From the NCBI RefSeq assembly GCF_017084525.1, contig NZ_CP070950.1, positions 3,906,001-3,970,000 on the forward strand: a DNA stretch of 64,000 nt. The letters run 5' to 3'. Shown in pieces: positions 44,406-52,701 of the stretch. The notes below the pieces were generated by a model that had not been told where the DNA came from, did no database searches, and saw only the letters and a list, made by a program, of their open reading frames with translations. Numbering within the stretch: position 1 is the stretch's first letter; every line of letters begins with the position of its first letter. The translations under genes and the position numbers were made by a program. Source of the DNA: Conexibacter sp. SYSU D00693. Lineage in GTDB: Bacteria > Actinomycetota > Thermoleophilia > Solirubrobacterales > Solirubrobacteraceae.

Positions 44406-45343
44406 GTGGCCTCCTCCACCGCCGCGGCGAGGTCCTGGGGGGCGACGTCGGGCGCCGCGTCGAGCTGGAGCACCGGGACCGTGGCGGCGAGCGCGGCGCA
44501 GAGGTCGAGCTGGCGGACGAGGCGCTCGCGCTCCTGCCAGGCCGCGTTGAACGTCGCGCCCAGCAGCTGCGCGGCGGCGGGCCGGACGCGGGCGACCGCG
44601 AGCCCGGAGAGCGTGGGGTGGCGGCGCAGCAGCACCAGCGCGCGCAGCGGCAGGGTGCGCTCCTCGCGCGCGACGGCGCGCCACGGCGCCCCGGGGGCGA
44701 TCGGGTCCCCGAGCGCGACCGGCGCGTCCGGCCGCAGCGAGAGGAGTCCTGGTCCGGGGTGGACGACGACGTCGCCGTCGCACAGCTCGGCGGCGACCAC
44801 GTCGTCGGCGACGAGCGGCGCGCCGCGCGCCACGAGGGCCCCGAGCAGCGTGCTCTTGCCGCCGTGCGAGGGCGCCGCGACGGCCACGGCTCCGCCGCCG
44901 AGCGCGACCGCGCCCGCGTGCAGGACCTCGAGGCCGTGGAGGAGGGCCGCGAAGGGCAGGAGCTGCGCGACGACGTAGCGCTGCCACTGCCATGCCGGAC
45001 CGCGGGCGGGCAGGCCGCAGTCGGCGCGGCGGGCGCCGGCGTGCAGGCGGTAGGCGCCGTGGCCGTCCATGCGCAGGTGCAGCGTCCCGGTCCCGTCGAC
45101 CTGCACGAGCGCCGCGGTCCGCCCGGAGGGGGCGCGGCGGCGCGAGACGTCGCGGGCGTCGCCGGGCCAGTCGGCGAGGACGGCGGCGCGGGTGGACGCC
45201 GCGAGGTGCAGCGTGCGGTCGGTCGCCATGCCGGCGCCGGCGCCGGCCGCCACGCCCGGCAGCGCGAGGTCGCCCGTCAGCCGCAGACCGAACGCGTGGT
45301 GCGTCCCGTGGTCGAGCCCTGCCGCGCCCGCGTCAGCGCTCAT
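44399..45343 (-). CDS. HPr kinase-like P-loop protein (RiPP-associated)
   Basis: 314-residue protein with the HPr kinase C-terminal fold. The P-loop VAAPSHGGKSTLLGALVARG is near residue 160 and is followed by PLVADDVVAAEL, the acidic segment of HprK. The N-terminal half (FGLRLTGDLALPG) is of the type that accompanies AsnB and PqqD genes. In paeninodin-type lasso clusters such kinases phosphorylate the peptide. A paralogue lies two genes upstream. The ATG at 45343 sits 11 bp inside the PqqD-like gene. Confidence 0.8.
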   Translation of the reverse strand: MSADAGAAGLDHGTHHAFGLRLTGDLALPGVAAGAGAGMATDRTLHLAASTRAAVLADWPGDARDVSRRRAPSGRTAALVQVDGTGTLHLRMDGHGAYRLHAGARRADCGLPARGPAWQWQRYVVAQLLPFAALLHGLEVLHAGAVALGGGAVAVAAPSHGGKSTLLGALVARGAPLVADDVVAAELCDGDVVVHPGPGLLSLRPDAPVALGDPIAPGAPWRAVAREERTLPLRALVLLRRHPTLSGLAVARVRPAAAQLLGATFNAAWQERERLVRQLDLCAALAATVPVLQLDAAPDVAPQDLAAAVEEATC

Positions 45344-45653
45344 CGACGACGACGAGCCCGCGCTCGCGCAGCTGCCCGAGCAGCTGTGCGAGGTCGTGCT
45401 CGACGCGCTCGACCGGCACGTCGAACTCGGCGGCCACGCGGCGGGCGCTGTCCTCCGCGTCGCCGGTCGCCTCCAGGGCCTCGAGCATCCGCCCGGCCAC
45501 CTGGTTGAGGCCGTGGTACTGGCCGGTCTCGAGGTTCAGCAGCACCGTCTCCTCGTCGAAGGAGCGGTGCACCACGTGGTCGGGGATGCGCACGCGCCCG
45601 TTCGGCAGCTCGTCCCGCTCCTCGTCCCTGGACCCCACAGCGCTGCGCAGCAT
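45333..45653 (-). CDS. PqqD-like RiPP recognition element protein
   Basis: 106-residue PqqD-fold protein. RSFDEETVLLNLETGQYHGLN, AGRMLEALEATG and a C-terminal helix HDLAQLLGQLRERGLV are the typical pattern of stand-alone recognition elements that bind leader peptides in lasso and related clusters (B1 proteins). Start ATG at 45653; an in-frame GTG at 45638 would remove five residues. It overlaps the HPr-kinase-like gene downstream by 11 bp. Confidence 0.85.
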   Translation of the reverse strand: MLRSAVGSRDEERDELPNGRVRIPDHVVHRSFDEETVLLNLETGQYHGLNQVAGRMLEALEATGDAEDSARRVAAEFDVPVERVEHDLAQLLGQLRERGLVVVDER

Positions 45654-45679
45654 CGCAGACCGCGCAGCCGCGCGCGCCT

Positions 45680-46615
45680 TCAGGGACGGCCGGTCCGGGC
45701 CGCCGCGAGGACCCGTTCGGCGAGCGTGCCAGGCGGCGCGTCCGGCGGTGCCTCGAGCACGACGAGCGGCACCTGCGCGGCGAGGTCGGCGGCGAGCTCG
45801 AACTGCGCCCGGCGGCGCTCCGGCTCGGGGCCGGAGGGCAGGAAGTGGGACAGGGCGGTCCGGGCGGAGGGCGGTTGCCGTGCGGCGCGCAGGGTGCGGT
45901 CCGGACCGCGTTCGAGGCGGACGAGGAGCCCGAGCGCCACCGGCGCGGGGGCGACGGCGCGCGCATGGACCCACAGCTCGCCGTCGAGCTCGGCCAGGAC
46001 CTCCCCGAGCTCGGGAGGTCCGGCGGCGCCGGCGGGGCGCTCGCGCGCGACGTTGAGGACGGGCGGGGCGGGCGCGACCGCGAACGCCCCGCCGTCGCGG
46101 CGCAGGACGCTCACGTCGTCGGCCACGAGGCGCGCGCCGCGGGCCAGCAGGGCGCCCAGGAGCGTCGTCTTGCCGCCGCCCTGCCCGGCCGCGACGGCGA
46201 TGCCGGCGCCGCCGACCTCGACCGTCCCGGCGTGCAGCGCCTCCGCGCCGTGGAGCAGCGCGACGGGGACGAGCACGGAGTCCAGGAGGAAGCGCCGCCA
46301 GCGGGCGTCGGGCTCGCCGTGGGCGAGGACCGTCGCCCCGTGCGCGTCGGCCCGGAAGACCCCGCCCCGCTCCCAGTCCAGGAGGAGGTCGCCGGCCGCG
46401 CCGCGCTCGACGTGGACCGCCGCGCCGTCGACCCGCCGGGTGGCGCGGCGGGGCGGGTCGGCCGGCCCGCTGAACGCGGCGAGGACCTCGGCGCGTCCCG
46501 CGCGCCGGACGGCCACGTCGGCCGGCGCGCCGGCCGGTGCGGCGACGGCCCCCGGCAGGCCGAGGCCGTCGACGGCCACGCGCAGCCCGTAGGCCGCGAG
46601 GCGCTCGCCGGCCAC
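45680..46615 (-). CDS. HPr kinase-like P-loop protein (second copy)
   Basis: 311-residue paralogue of the protein at 44399. VAAGQGGGKTTLLGALLARG gives the P-loop and RLVADDVSVLRRDG the HprK acidic segment; LLHGAEALHAGTVEVGG aligns with the matching segment of the other copy. The GTG at 46615 starts 5 bp after the flavoprotein stop, and the PqqD-like gene begins 26 bp after its stop. Two such kinases in one set is unusual; one may be a kinase and the other a phosphorylase or nucleotide-binding partner (speculation). Confidence 0.8.
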   Translation of the reverse strand: MAGERLAAYGLRVAVDGLGLPGAVAAPAGAPADVAVRRAGRAEVLAAFSGPADPPRRATRRVDGAAVHVERGAAGDLLLDWERGGVFRADAHGATVLAHGEPDARWRRFLLDSVLVPVALLHGAEALHAGTVEVGGAGIAVAAGQGGGKTTLLGALLARGARLVADDVSVLRRDGGAFAVAPAPPVLNVARERPAGAAGPPELGEVLAELDGELWVHARAVAPAPVALGLLVRLERGPDRTLRAARQPPSARTALSHFLPSGPEPERRRAQFELAADLAAQVPLVVLEAPPDAPPGTLAERVLAAARTGRP

Positions 46616-46620
46616 GGGGC

Positions 46621-47997
46621 TCAGCCGGCCTCGAGCGCCTCGACCAGGTTGAGCCAGAGCTCGTTGCGCGTCGGGAACGCCGGCGTGGCGTGCCACAGCT
46701 CCTCGACGGTGAGGCCCGACGTGACCGCGATCGTCGCGGCGTGCAGCAGCTCCTGGACCTCGGCGCCGGTGAACGTCGCGCCCACGACCACGTCGCTGCC
46801 GCGCTCGACCACGAGGCGGGAGGTCCCGGGGGCGTCCTTGCCGACGAACGAGCCGCCGGCGTTGGCGCCCGTCCCCACGTCGGCATGGCGGACGTCGAGG
46901 CCGGCGGCCTTGGCGGACTCGAGCGTGTGGCCGACCGCGGCGACCTGCGGCTCGGTGAAGACGACGCGCGGCGGCGGCGCGTCGCTCGTGACCGGTCGCA
47001 GGCGCACGTCGCGGCCGCGGATGACGTCGGCGGCCACGCGCGCCTGGTACTTGCCCATGTGGGTCAGCAGCTGGCGGCCGTTGACGTCGCCGATCGCGTA
47101 GAGCCAGTCGTGGCCGGCCACGCGCAGCTGGTCGTCGGTGCGCAGGTAGCCGCCCGGCTCGAGGCCGAGCGCCTCGAGCCCCAGGTCGTCGGTGCGCGGC
47201 GTGCGCCCCGTCGCCACGAGCACCTCGTCGACGTCGAGCGTGCCGTGGTGGCCCTCGAGCTCCAGGTGGACGGTGCCGTCGGCGCGGCGCTCCACCCGCG
47301 TCGCGCTCGTCTCGAAGTCCAGGTGCACGCCGGCGTCGCGCAGGCCGTCGGCGACCTGCTGGCAGACGAAGGGCTCCTCGCGCTCGAGCAGCCGGTCCTC
47401 GCGCACGAGCATGTGGACCTGGGAGCCGAACGCCGCGTAGGCCTGGGCCATCTCGACCGCCACGACGCCGCCGCCGATGATCGCCAGGCGCGCCGGCACC
47501 TGCTTGGCGGTCGTCGCCTCGCGGTTGGTCCACGGCCGCGCCTCGCGCAGCCCCTCGACCGGCGGGATCGCCGCGAGCGACCCGGTCGCCACCACGACGG
47601 CCTGGCGCGCCCGCAGCGCCTCGTCGCCGACCTGCAGCTCGCGCTCGCCGGTGAACCGGGCCGCGCCGCGCACCAGCCCGATGCCCTTGTCCTCGAGCCA
47701 TGGCAGCTGCGCCGCGTCGTCGACGTCGTGGACGACCTCGTCGCGGCGGTCGAGCACCGCCTGGACGTCGAGCGCGCCCGTCACCGCCTGCGCGGCGCCC
47801 GGAACGCGCTCGACCTCGGCCAGCAGCCCGGGGGCGCGCAGCAGCGCCTTGGACGGCATGCAGGCCCAGTACGAGCACTCGCCGCCGACGAGCTCGCGCT
47901 CGACGACCACGACCTCCAGGCCGGCGTCCGCCAGCCGCCCCGCGCACACCTCCCCTGCGGGGCCGGCACCGACGACGACGACGTCCACCTCGCGCAT
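46621..47997 (-). CDS. Pyridine nucleotide-disulfide oxidoreductase (lipoamide dehydrogenase-like)
   Basis: 458-residue class I flavoprotein disulfide reductase. FAD loop VVVGAGPAGEVCAGRLA; redox-active pair Cys42/Cys47 in GGECSYWACMPSKALLR; NAD(P) loop IIGGGVVAVEMAQAYAAFG; second FAD contact YAIGDVNGRQLLTHM. The C-terminal interface has HATPAFPTRNELW in place of the usual HAHPTxxE, so the catalytic His-Glu pair is altered. This GGECSYWACMPSK subgroup is common in actinobacteria with unknown substrate. It heads the operon that continues into the HPr-kinase/PqqD/AsnB genes, 5 bp away. Confidence 0.85.
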   Translation of the reverse strand: MREVDVVVVGAGPAGEVCAGRLADAGLEVVVVERELVGGECSYWACMPSKALLRAPGLLAEVERVPGAAQAVTGALDVQAVLDRRDEVVHDVDDAAQLPWLEDKGIGLVRGAARFTGERELQVGDEALRARQAVVVATGSLAAIPPVEGLREARPWTNREATTAKQVPARLAIIGGGVVAVEMAQAYAAFGSQVHMLVREDRLLEREEPFVCQQVADGLRDAGVHLDFETSATRVERRADGTVHLELEGHHGTLDVDEVLVATGRTPRTDDLGLEALGLEPGGYLRTDDQLRVAGHDWLYAIGDVNGRQLLTHMGKYQARVAADVIRGRDVRLRPVTSDAPPPRVVFTEPQVAAVGHTLESAKAAGLDVRHADVGTGANAGGSFVGKDAPGTSRLVVERGSDVVVGATFTGAEVQELLHAATIAVTSGLTVEELWHATPAFPTRNELWLNLVEALEAG

Positions 47998-48017
47998 CGG
48001 GCCATCCTGCCACGCCG

Positions 48018-49196
48018 TCAGCCGAGCACCCGCTGCAGGCGCAGGGCGACGGCCAGCTCCGTGCGCCGCTGCAGCAGCTGCGCGTCGAGCAGCTCCTCGA
48101 CCTGGCGCAGGCGGTTGCGCACCGTGTGCTCGTGGATGCCCAGCGCCGCCGCGGCGCTGACGTGGCTGCCCGTCTCGAGCCAGGCCGCGATCGTCTCGCG
48201 CAGGCGGGCGCTGCGCTCGTCGTCGCCCGCCAGCGGCCCGAGCACGGACCGCACGAAGCCCGTGGCCCGGGCGTCCTCGTCGAGCAGCAGCGCCTCGAGC
48301 TGCACGTCGGCGAACCAGGTGGTCGTCGCCTCCAGCGCCTGGCCGATGCGCAGCGCCTGACGCGCCTGGTGCAGCGTCTCGCGCAGGCCCGCGATGCCCG
48401 CGGCCGGCTCGCTCACCCCGGCCTGGAGGCCCAGGCCGGCCAGCTCGTGGCGCAGCGCCCGCAGCCGGCGGGGGCTCGCCGCCGCCGTCCGGCCCAGCCA
48501 CAGCGCCCAGCCGCCGACGCTCTCCTGGTAGAGCAGCGCACCGCTCGCGTCCAGCGCGACGCGCAGGCGCTCGAGGGCACGCTCGGCGGTGCTGCGGTCG
48601 GCCGCGGCGAGGACGACCGCGCGGTGGGTCAGCAGGCAGTCGTAGTGCAGGGTCGCGGTGACCGCGGCGGCGGGCGGCTCGTGGCTGCCGTCGAGCACCT
48701 GGCGGAGCATGAGCATCCGCTGGTGGGTGCGCTCGCGGTCCAGCTCGCGACGGTGCTCCTCGTAGCGCTCGAGCACCGTCATGAGGATCGAGTCGATGTA
48801 GTCGAAGAGCGTCCGCACCGGCTCGACGAGCAGCTCGACCAGCAGCGCGTCGTCGCCGTCGGCCACGCGGGTGGCAGCCACGACCCACTGCTCCCAGATC
48901 TCCCACTGGCCGATGCGGTAGCCGCGCTCGACGGCGCTCGTCGGCTCGCCGAGACGCGTGAGGACGTCCATGAGGGCGATCGCCCCGAGGGGCTCGGCGC
49001 TGCTGATGCGCAGGCGCCCGGCGATGACGCCGAGGACCGCCTGCACGTTGTCGTGGACGCTGTCGTCGAGCGCGGCGAGGAACTCCTCGTCCTGGGCGCG
49101 TGAGGGGAAGACCTCCCGCACGATGCGGTCGAACACGCGCTGGGACATCTCGCGGGCGTCGATGCTGTCCGCGAGCTGGCGGGCGGCGGCGCCCAT
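48018..49196 (-). CDS. PucR/CdaR-family transcriptional regulator
   Basis: 392-residue regulator. The long helical N-terminus (about 1-170) resembles RsbRD-type sensory regions, the middle is a degenerate GGDEF-like/CdaR region, and the C-terminal HTH_30 is clear in AALGIHEHTVRNRLRQVEELLDA. It lies directly downstream of the ketone-carboxylase-type operon on the same strand but has its own -10 (TAGGGT, 7 bp from the ATG) overlapping the previous stop codon. It could control that operon or the flavoprotein operon that follows. Confidence 0.85.
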   Translation of the reverse strand: MGAAARQLADSIDAREMSQRVFDRIVREVFPSRAQDEEFLAALDDSVHDNVQAVLGVIAGRLRISSAEPLGAIALMDVLTRLGEPTSAVERGYRIGQWEIWEQWVVAATRVADGDDALLVELLVEPVRTLFDYIDSILMTVLERYEEHRRELDRERTHQRMLMLRQVLDGSHEPPAAAVTATLHYDCLLTHRAVVLAAADRSTAERALERLRVALDASGALLYQESVGGWALWLGRTAAASPRRLRALRHELAGLGLQAGVSEPAAGIAGLRETLHQARQALRIGQALEATTTWFADVQLEALLLDEDARATGFVRSVLGPLAGDDERSARLRETIAAWLETGSHVSAAAALGIHEHTVRNRLRQVEELLDAQLLQRRTELAVALRLQRVLG

Positions 49197-49203
49197 GGCG
49201 CAG

Positions 49204-49209
49204 ACCCTA
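49204..49209 (-). promoter_or_regulatory. -10 element of the PucR gene at 49196
   Basis: Minus strand TAGGGT, 7 bp before the ATG, identical to the -10 of the PucR gene at 20757. Its TAG is the stop codon of the preceding SCP2-like gene. Confidence 0.45.
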
Positions 49210-49632
49210 CTCGTGCCGCCGCGCCCAGACCGACGTGTCGAAGGTCCGCAGCACCGGCACGACCATCAGGAGCTTGCGCACCGGCCCGCGGAAGGTGACG
49301 TCGCCGTCCATGATCGCCATCTGCAGCGGCCGCTCCCCGCGGGCGCAGCTCAGCAGGACGTCAGGCGCGAGCCACAGCTCCACCTCGGCCACGCCCTCGA
49401 TCCGCGCGACGGCCTCGACCGGCGTGCGGTCCAGGCGCACGGTGACGCCGGCGTCGTCGCCGACGTGGACGTGCAGGGAGGTGGCGGCGCGGCGGACCCG
49501 CGCCCCCAGCTCCTCGTCGCGGGCGGCCTGCAGCACGAACTCCGCCAGCGTCTCGGCCACCCGCCTGGCCTCGGCGGGATCGGCCTCGCGGCCCTCCGGC
49601 ACGGCGGGGACGTGCTCGGCCCGGGAGCTCAC
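49207..49632 (-). CDS. SCP2-like (sterol carrier) domain protein
   Basis: 141-residue protein. An N-terminal Glu/Ala-rich helix (about 10-30) is followed by a fold with VTVRLDR, AEVELWLAPDVLLSCARG and LQMAIMDGDVTFRGPVRKLLMV, the strand-helix pattern of SCP2 lipid-binding domains, where the last block is the most conserved. Probably binds a hydrophobic substrate or CoA ester. Last gene of the ketone-carboxylase-type operon; the GTG at 49632 overlaps the SDR stop (GTGA). Confidence 0.7.
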   Translation of the reverse strand: MSSRAEHVPAVPEGREADPAEARRVAETLAEFVLQAARDEELGARVRRAATSLHVHVGDDAGVTVRLDRTPVEAVARIEGVAEVELWLAPDVLLSCARGERPLQMAIMDGDVTFRGPVRKLLMVVPVLRTFDTSVWARRHE

Positions 49633-50387
49633 AGCAGGCTGGCCGAGAGGCCGCCGTCGAGGACGTAGCTCGAGCCGGTGGTCCAGGCGGCGCGGTCCGA
49701 CGCGAGGTAGGCGACGGTCTCGGCCACCTCGGCGACGGTGCCCAGGCGGCCCTGCTTGGCCGCCACCAGGTCCGGGAAGGAGGCGTCGAGCGCCGCCTCG
49801 ATCGCCACGGCGGCGCGGTCCACCATCGCCGTGTCGACGAAGCCGGGGCAGACCGCGTTGACCCGCACGCCCGCGTCGCGCAGCTCGACCGCGGCCGTGC
49901 GGGTGAGCTGGAGGACGGCCGCCTTCGTGCCGCAGTAGGCCCCCAGCAGCGGGCAGCCGTTGAGGCCGGCGACCGAGGCGAGGTTGACGATCGTCCCGCG
50001 CGTCTCGGCCAACGCCGGCAGCGCGTGCTTCATCCCGAGGAAGACGCCCGTGACGTTGACCTCGTTGATCTGGCGGAACTCCTCCTCGGTCATCTCGAGC
50101 AGCGGCTTGACGATCTCGACCCCGGCGTTGTTGACCAGGACGTCGAGGCCGCCGAGCTCCCGGACGGTCGTGGCCACCGCGGCCGCCACCTGGTCGGTGT
50201 CGGTGACGTCGCAGACGGTGGCGTGCGCGGCGTCGCCCAGCGCGTCGGCGGTCGCGGCGACCTCCTTGGCGTTGACGTCGGCCAGCATGACGGTGGCGCC
50301 GCGCTGCACGAAGAGCTCGGCGACGGCACGCCCGATGCCGCGGGCGCCGCCGGTGATGAGGGCACGTCGGCCCGCGAGGTCCTGCAT
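49629..50387 (-). CDS. SDR-family alcohol dehydrogenase
   Basis: 252-residue short-chain dehydrogenase. Cofactor motif TGGARGIGRA (residues 13-22), NNAG, catalytic Ser in NLASVAGLNG and the YxxxK in AYCGTKAA, then VCPGFVDTAM. The acidic residue in MLADVN at the end of strand two predicts NAD preference. In ethylbenzene degraders an SDR makes acetophenone from 1-phenylethanol next to the carboxylase genes; a secondary-alcohol dehydrogenase role fits here but is inference. A strong GGAGGAG site precedes the ATG at 50387. Confidence 0.9.
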   Translation of the reverse strand: MQDLAGRRALITGGARGIGRAVAELFVQRGATVMLADVNAKEVAATADALGDAAHATVCDVTDTDQVAAAVATTVRELGGLDVLVNNAGVEIVKPLLEMTEEEFRQINEVNVTGVFLGMKHALPALAETRGTIVNLASVAGLNGCPLLGAYCGTKAAVLQLTRTAAVELRDAGVRVNAVCPGFVDTAMVDRAAVAIEAALDASFPDLVAAKQGRLGTVAEVAETVAYLASDRAAWTTGSSYVLDGGLSASLL

Positions 50388-50411
50388 GGTCTCCTCCTGT
50401 GGTGGGGTCGC

Positions 50412-51581
50412 CTAGGCGGCGAGGACGTGGACCGCGCACGACGCGGCGGCCCCGTGGACGAAGGCGCCGAGCGTGTGCGTGAGGGCGATGCGGGCGCCGT
50501 CGACCTGGCGCGCGCCGGCGTCACCGCGCAGCTGCAGCACGGCCTCGCCGACCTGGGCGCAGCCCGTCGCGCCGATCGGGTGGCCGCGGGCACCGAGCCC
50601 GCCCGACGGGTTGACCGCCACGGTGCCGCCGATCGCCGTCGCGCCGGACTCCACGAACGGGCCGCCCTCGCCCTCGCCGCAGAACCCGAGGTCCTCCGTG
50701 TGCAGCACCTCGGCGATCGAGAAGCAGTCGTGGACCTCGGCGAGGTCGACGTCGTCGGCGCTGATGCCCGCCTGCGCGTAGGCCTGGCGCGCCGCCTCGC
50801 GCGTCAGGGCGAAGCCGGTCATCTCGCCGAACGGCTCGAAGGCGCTGGAGGTCTGCGCGGAGGCGACGATCCGCGGGTCGCCCGGGCGGGCGAGGTGCTC
50901 GGCCACGACGAGCACCGCGGCGGCGCCGTCGGAGATCGCGCAGCAGTCCAGGAGCCCGAGCGGTGTCGCCACCCGCCGCGCGGCGAGGACGTCCTCGACC
51001 GTCACCGGCTCGTCGAACTGCGCGACGGGGTTGCGCGCGCCGTTGGCCCGGTTCTTCACCGTGACCGCCGCGAGCTGCGCCGGCGTCGTGCCGTGCACGT
51101 CCATGTGGCGGCGGGCGATCATCCCGAAGACCCCGGGGAACGTGACCCCGAAGCGGGCTTCGGCCTCCAGGTCGCTGGCACCGGCGAGGACGCCGATGGT
51201 GTTCTTCGTGGGTGCGCGGGTCATGTGCTCGGCGCCGAAGGCCAGCGCGACGTCCGCCTCGCCCGAAGCGACCGCCAGGTAGGCCGAGCGCACGGCCACC
51301 GACCCGCTCGCGCACGCCGCCTCGACGCGCGTGACGGGCAGCCCGCCGAGACCGAACGGGCGCAGCGCCAGCTGGCCCAGCGCGCACATCTGCCCGCCGA
51401 GCTGGCCGCCGGTGACGTTGCCGAGCCACGCGGCGTCGACGGCCGCCGGGTCGAGGTCGGCGTCGCGCAGGGCGAGGTGGACGGCCTCCTCGGCCAGGGA
51501 GCGGTCGGTCTCGCCGGGCTGGCGGCCGAACGCGGTCATCCCGACACCGCGCACGGCGACGGTGCGACGGGCGGCGCTCAC
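50412..51581 (-). CDS. Thiolase (lipid-transfer/SCP2-type)
   Basis: 389-residue thiolase-fold enzyme. The nucleophile Cys lies in VEAACASGSVAVRSAYL near residue 86, with AEVHDCFSIAEVL and GGLGARGHPIGATG later; the last segment carries the catalytic HP motif. This branch (SCPx/acetyl-CoA acetyltransferase) normally needs a DUF35 partner, which is encoded immediately upstream with a 4-bp overlap. In this operon it would cleave a 3-oxoacyl-CoA to acyl-CoA and acetyl-CoA. Start GTG at 51581. Confidence 0.9.
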   Translation of the reverse strand: MSAARRTVAVRGVGMTAFGRQPGETDRSLAEEAVHLALRDADLDPAAVDAAWLGNVTGGQLGGQMCALGQLALRPFGLGGLPVTRVEAACASGSVAVRSAYLAVASGEADVALAFGAEHMTRAPTKNTIGVLAGASDLEAEARFGVTFPGVFGMIARRHMDVHGTTPAQLAAVTVKNRANGARNPVAQFDEPVTVEDVLAARRVATPLGLLDCCAISDGAAAVLVVAEHLARPGDPRIVASAQTSSAFEPFGEMTGFALTREAARQAYAQAGISADDVDLAEVHDCFSIAEVLHTEDLGFCGEGEGGPFVESGATAIGGTVAVNPSGGLGARGHPIGATGCAQVGEAVLQLRGDAGARQVDGARIALTHTLGAFVHGAAASCAVHVLAA

Positions 51582-51937
51582 GCCAGGACCTCCATGTGGA
51601 AGGGGACGGGGTCGCCGGCCGGGTGCACGACGAGCGCCAGGCGCGTGCCGGCGGCGAGCGTCGTCTCGGGGTCGGCGGCGGTGGCGATCGGCGCGAGGAC
51701 CCGCGGCCCGTCGTCGAGGTCCACGTAGCCCAGGGCGTAGGGGACGGGCAGCGGCGGCGTCGCCGTCGCCACGTGGATGACGGTGAACGTGAACAGCGTG
51801 CCGGTGGCCGGCAGCGGCTCCTCGCGCAGCGCGTCCCAGCTCCCGCAGGCCGTGCAGCGCCGCTGGCCGGGGTAGAAGCCCGCGCCGCAGCTCTGGCAGC
51901 GCACCCACGTGCCGTGGGCGACGGCGACCGCGCTCAT
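51578..51937 (-). CDS. DUF35 / OB-fold zinc-ribbon protein (thiolase partner)
   Basis: 119-residue protein with an N-terminal zinc ribbon (CQSCGAGFYPGQRRCTACGS, two CxxC pairs, residues about 14-33) and an OB fold containing GTLFTFTVIH and PYALGYVDLDDGPRVLA. Such proteins form complexes with SCP2-type thiolases (as in BbsA-BbsB and archaeal acetoacetyl-CoA thiolase) and shape the acyl-CoA site. It overlaps both neighbours by 4 bp. Confidence 0.9.
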   Translation of the reverse strand: MSAVAVAHGTWVRCQSCGAGFYPGQRRCTACGSWDALREEPLPATGTLFTFTVIHVATATPPLPVPYALGYVDLDDGPRVLAPIATAADPETTLAAGTRLALVVHPAGDPVPFHMEVLA

Positions 51938-52695
51938 GCCACACCCGCCGTGGCGCGGACGAGCTCCTGCACGCGCTCGGGCGATGCCGACGCGTCGATG
52001 CGGGGGGAGAAGGCGGGCTGGCCGTGGTCGGCCGGCCAGGGCGCGCCCCATGCCGGCGCCGCGGCGCCGTGGACCACGGCGCTGACCCCCGGGACGTCGC
52101 GCAGGACCTCGGCGCCCGCGCCGTCGTCGAGGACCACCAGCGCCGGGCGTCGATGGTGGGCCAGGAGCTTGAGCAGGGGGGACCACAGCACGAGCGCGTC
52201 CGGCGACGGCGCGCGGTCGTCCTCCAGCACCACCTCGCCGCCAGCCTGCACGACGGCCTTGGCCGCGTCGCACACCGCCAGCGCGCACACGTCGACGAGC
52301 TCCTCGTCGACCTCGCCGCCGCCGGCCGCCGCGAGGTCCGCGGCGAGCCGGCCGGGACCGGTCAGCACGACCCCCACCGGCCCCTCGCCGGCCAGGGCGG
52401 CCACCGCGGCGAGCGTCGCGCCGAAGGCGGGCACGCGCTCGGCCTCGGGCAGCTCGAGCGCGCCCCAGTCCTCGGGGTCGGCCACCGGGGCGAGCGCGTC
52501 GGGCAGCAGGCGACCGTCGGCCGCGAGCACGGTGAGGTCGGGGCGCAGGAGGTCGCGCTCCTGCCGGGCGGCGACGATCGTGTCGCCGGAGGAGGTCCGC
52601 ACGGCCTCGGGGTCCAGGCCCAGGAGCCTGGCGCCGAAGCCGCGCGGACGGGGGGCGAAGACGACGCCGCGGGGGAGGAGGTCGGCGAGGGCCAC
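51934..52695 (-). CDS. Unrecognised 253-aa operon protein (possible fifth carboxylase component)
   Basis: I do not recognise the family. The sequence alternates alpha/beta: VRTSSGDTIVAARQERDLL, a GPVGVVLTGPGRLAADLAAAGGG segment, VDVCALAVCDAAKAVVQAGGEVVLEDD and RPALVVLDDGAGAEVL, weakly reminiscent of UroD/MetE barrels. It lies exactly where apc5 follows apc4 in acetophenone carboxylase operons, 6 bp after the HyuB-like gene, and overlaps the DUF35 gene. Function in the carboxylase is therefore an inference from position. Start GTG at 52695. Confidence 0.6.
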   Translation of the reverse strand: MALADLLPRGVVFAPRPRGFGARLLGLDPEAVRTSSGDTIVAARQERDLLRPDLTVLAADGRLLPDALAPVADPEDWGALELPEAERVPAFGATLAAVAALAGEGPVGVVLTGPGRLAADLAAAGGGEVDEELVDVCALAVCDAAKAVVQAGGEVVLEDDRAPSPDALVLWSPLLKLLAHHRRPALVVLDDGAGAEVLRDVPGVSAVVHGAAAPAWGAPWPADHGQPAFSPRIDASASPERVQELVRATAGVA

Positions 52696-52701
52696 CGGAC
52701 G

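Noticed and set aside
45653-45680. Precursor peptide gene between the HPr-kinase-like and PqqD-like genes
   Set aside because: Only 26 bp are available; no short ORF with a ribosome site was found there or in the other junctions of the operon.
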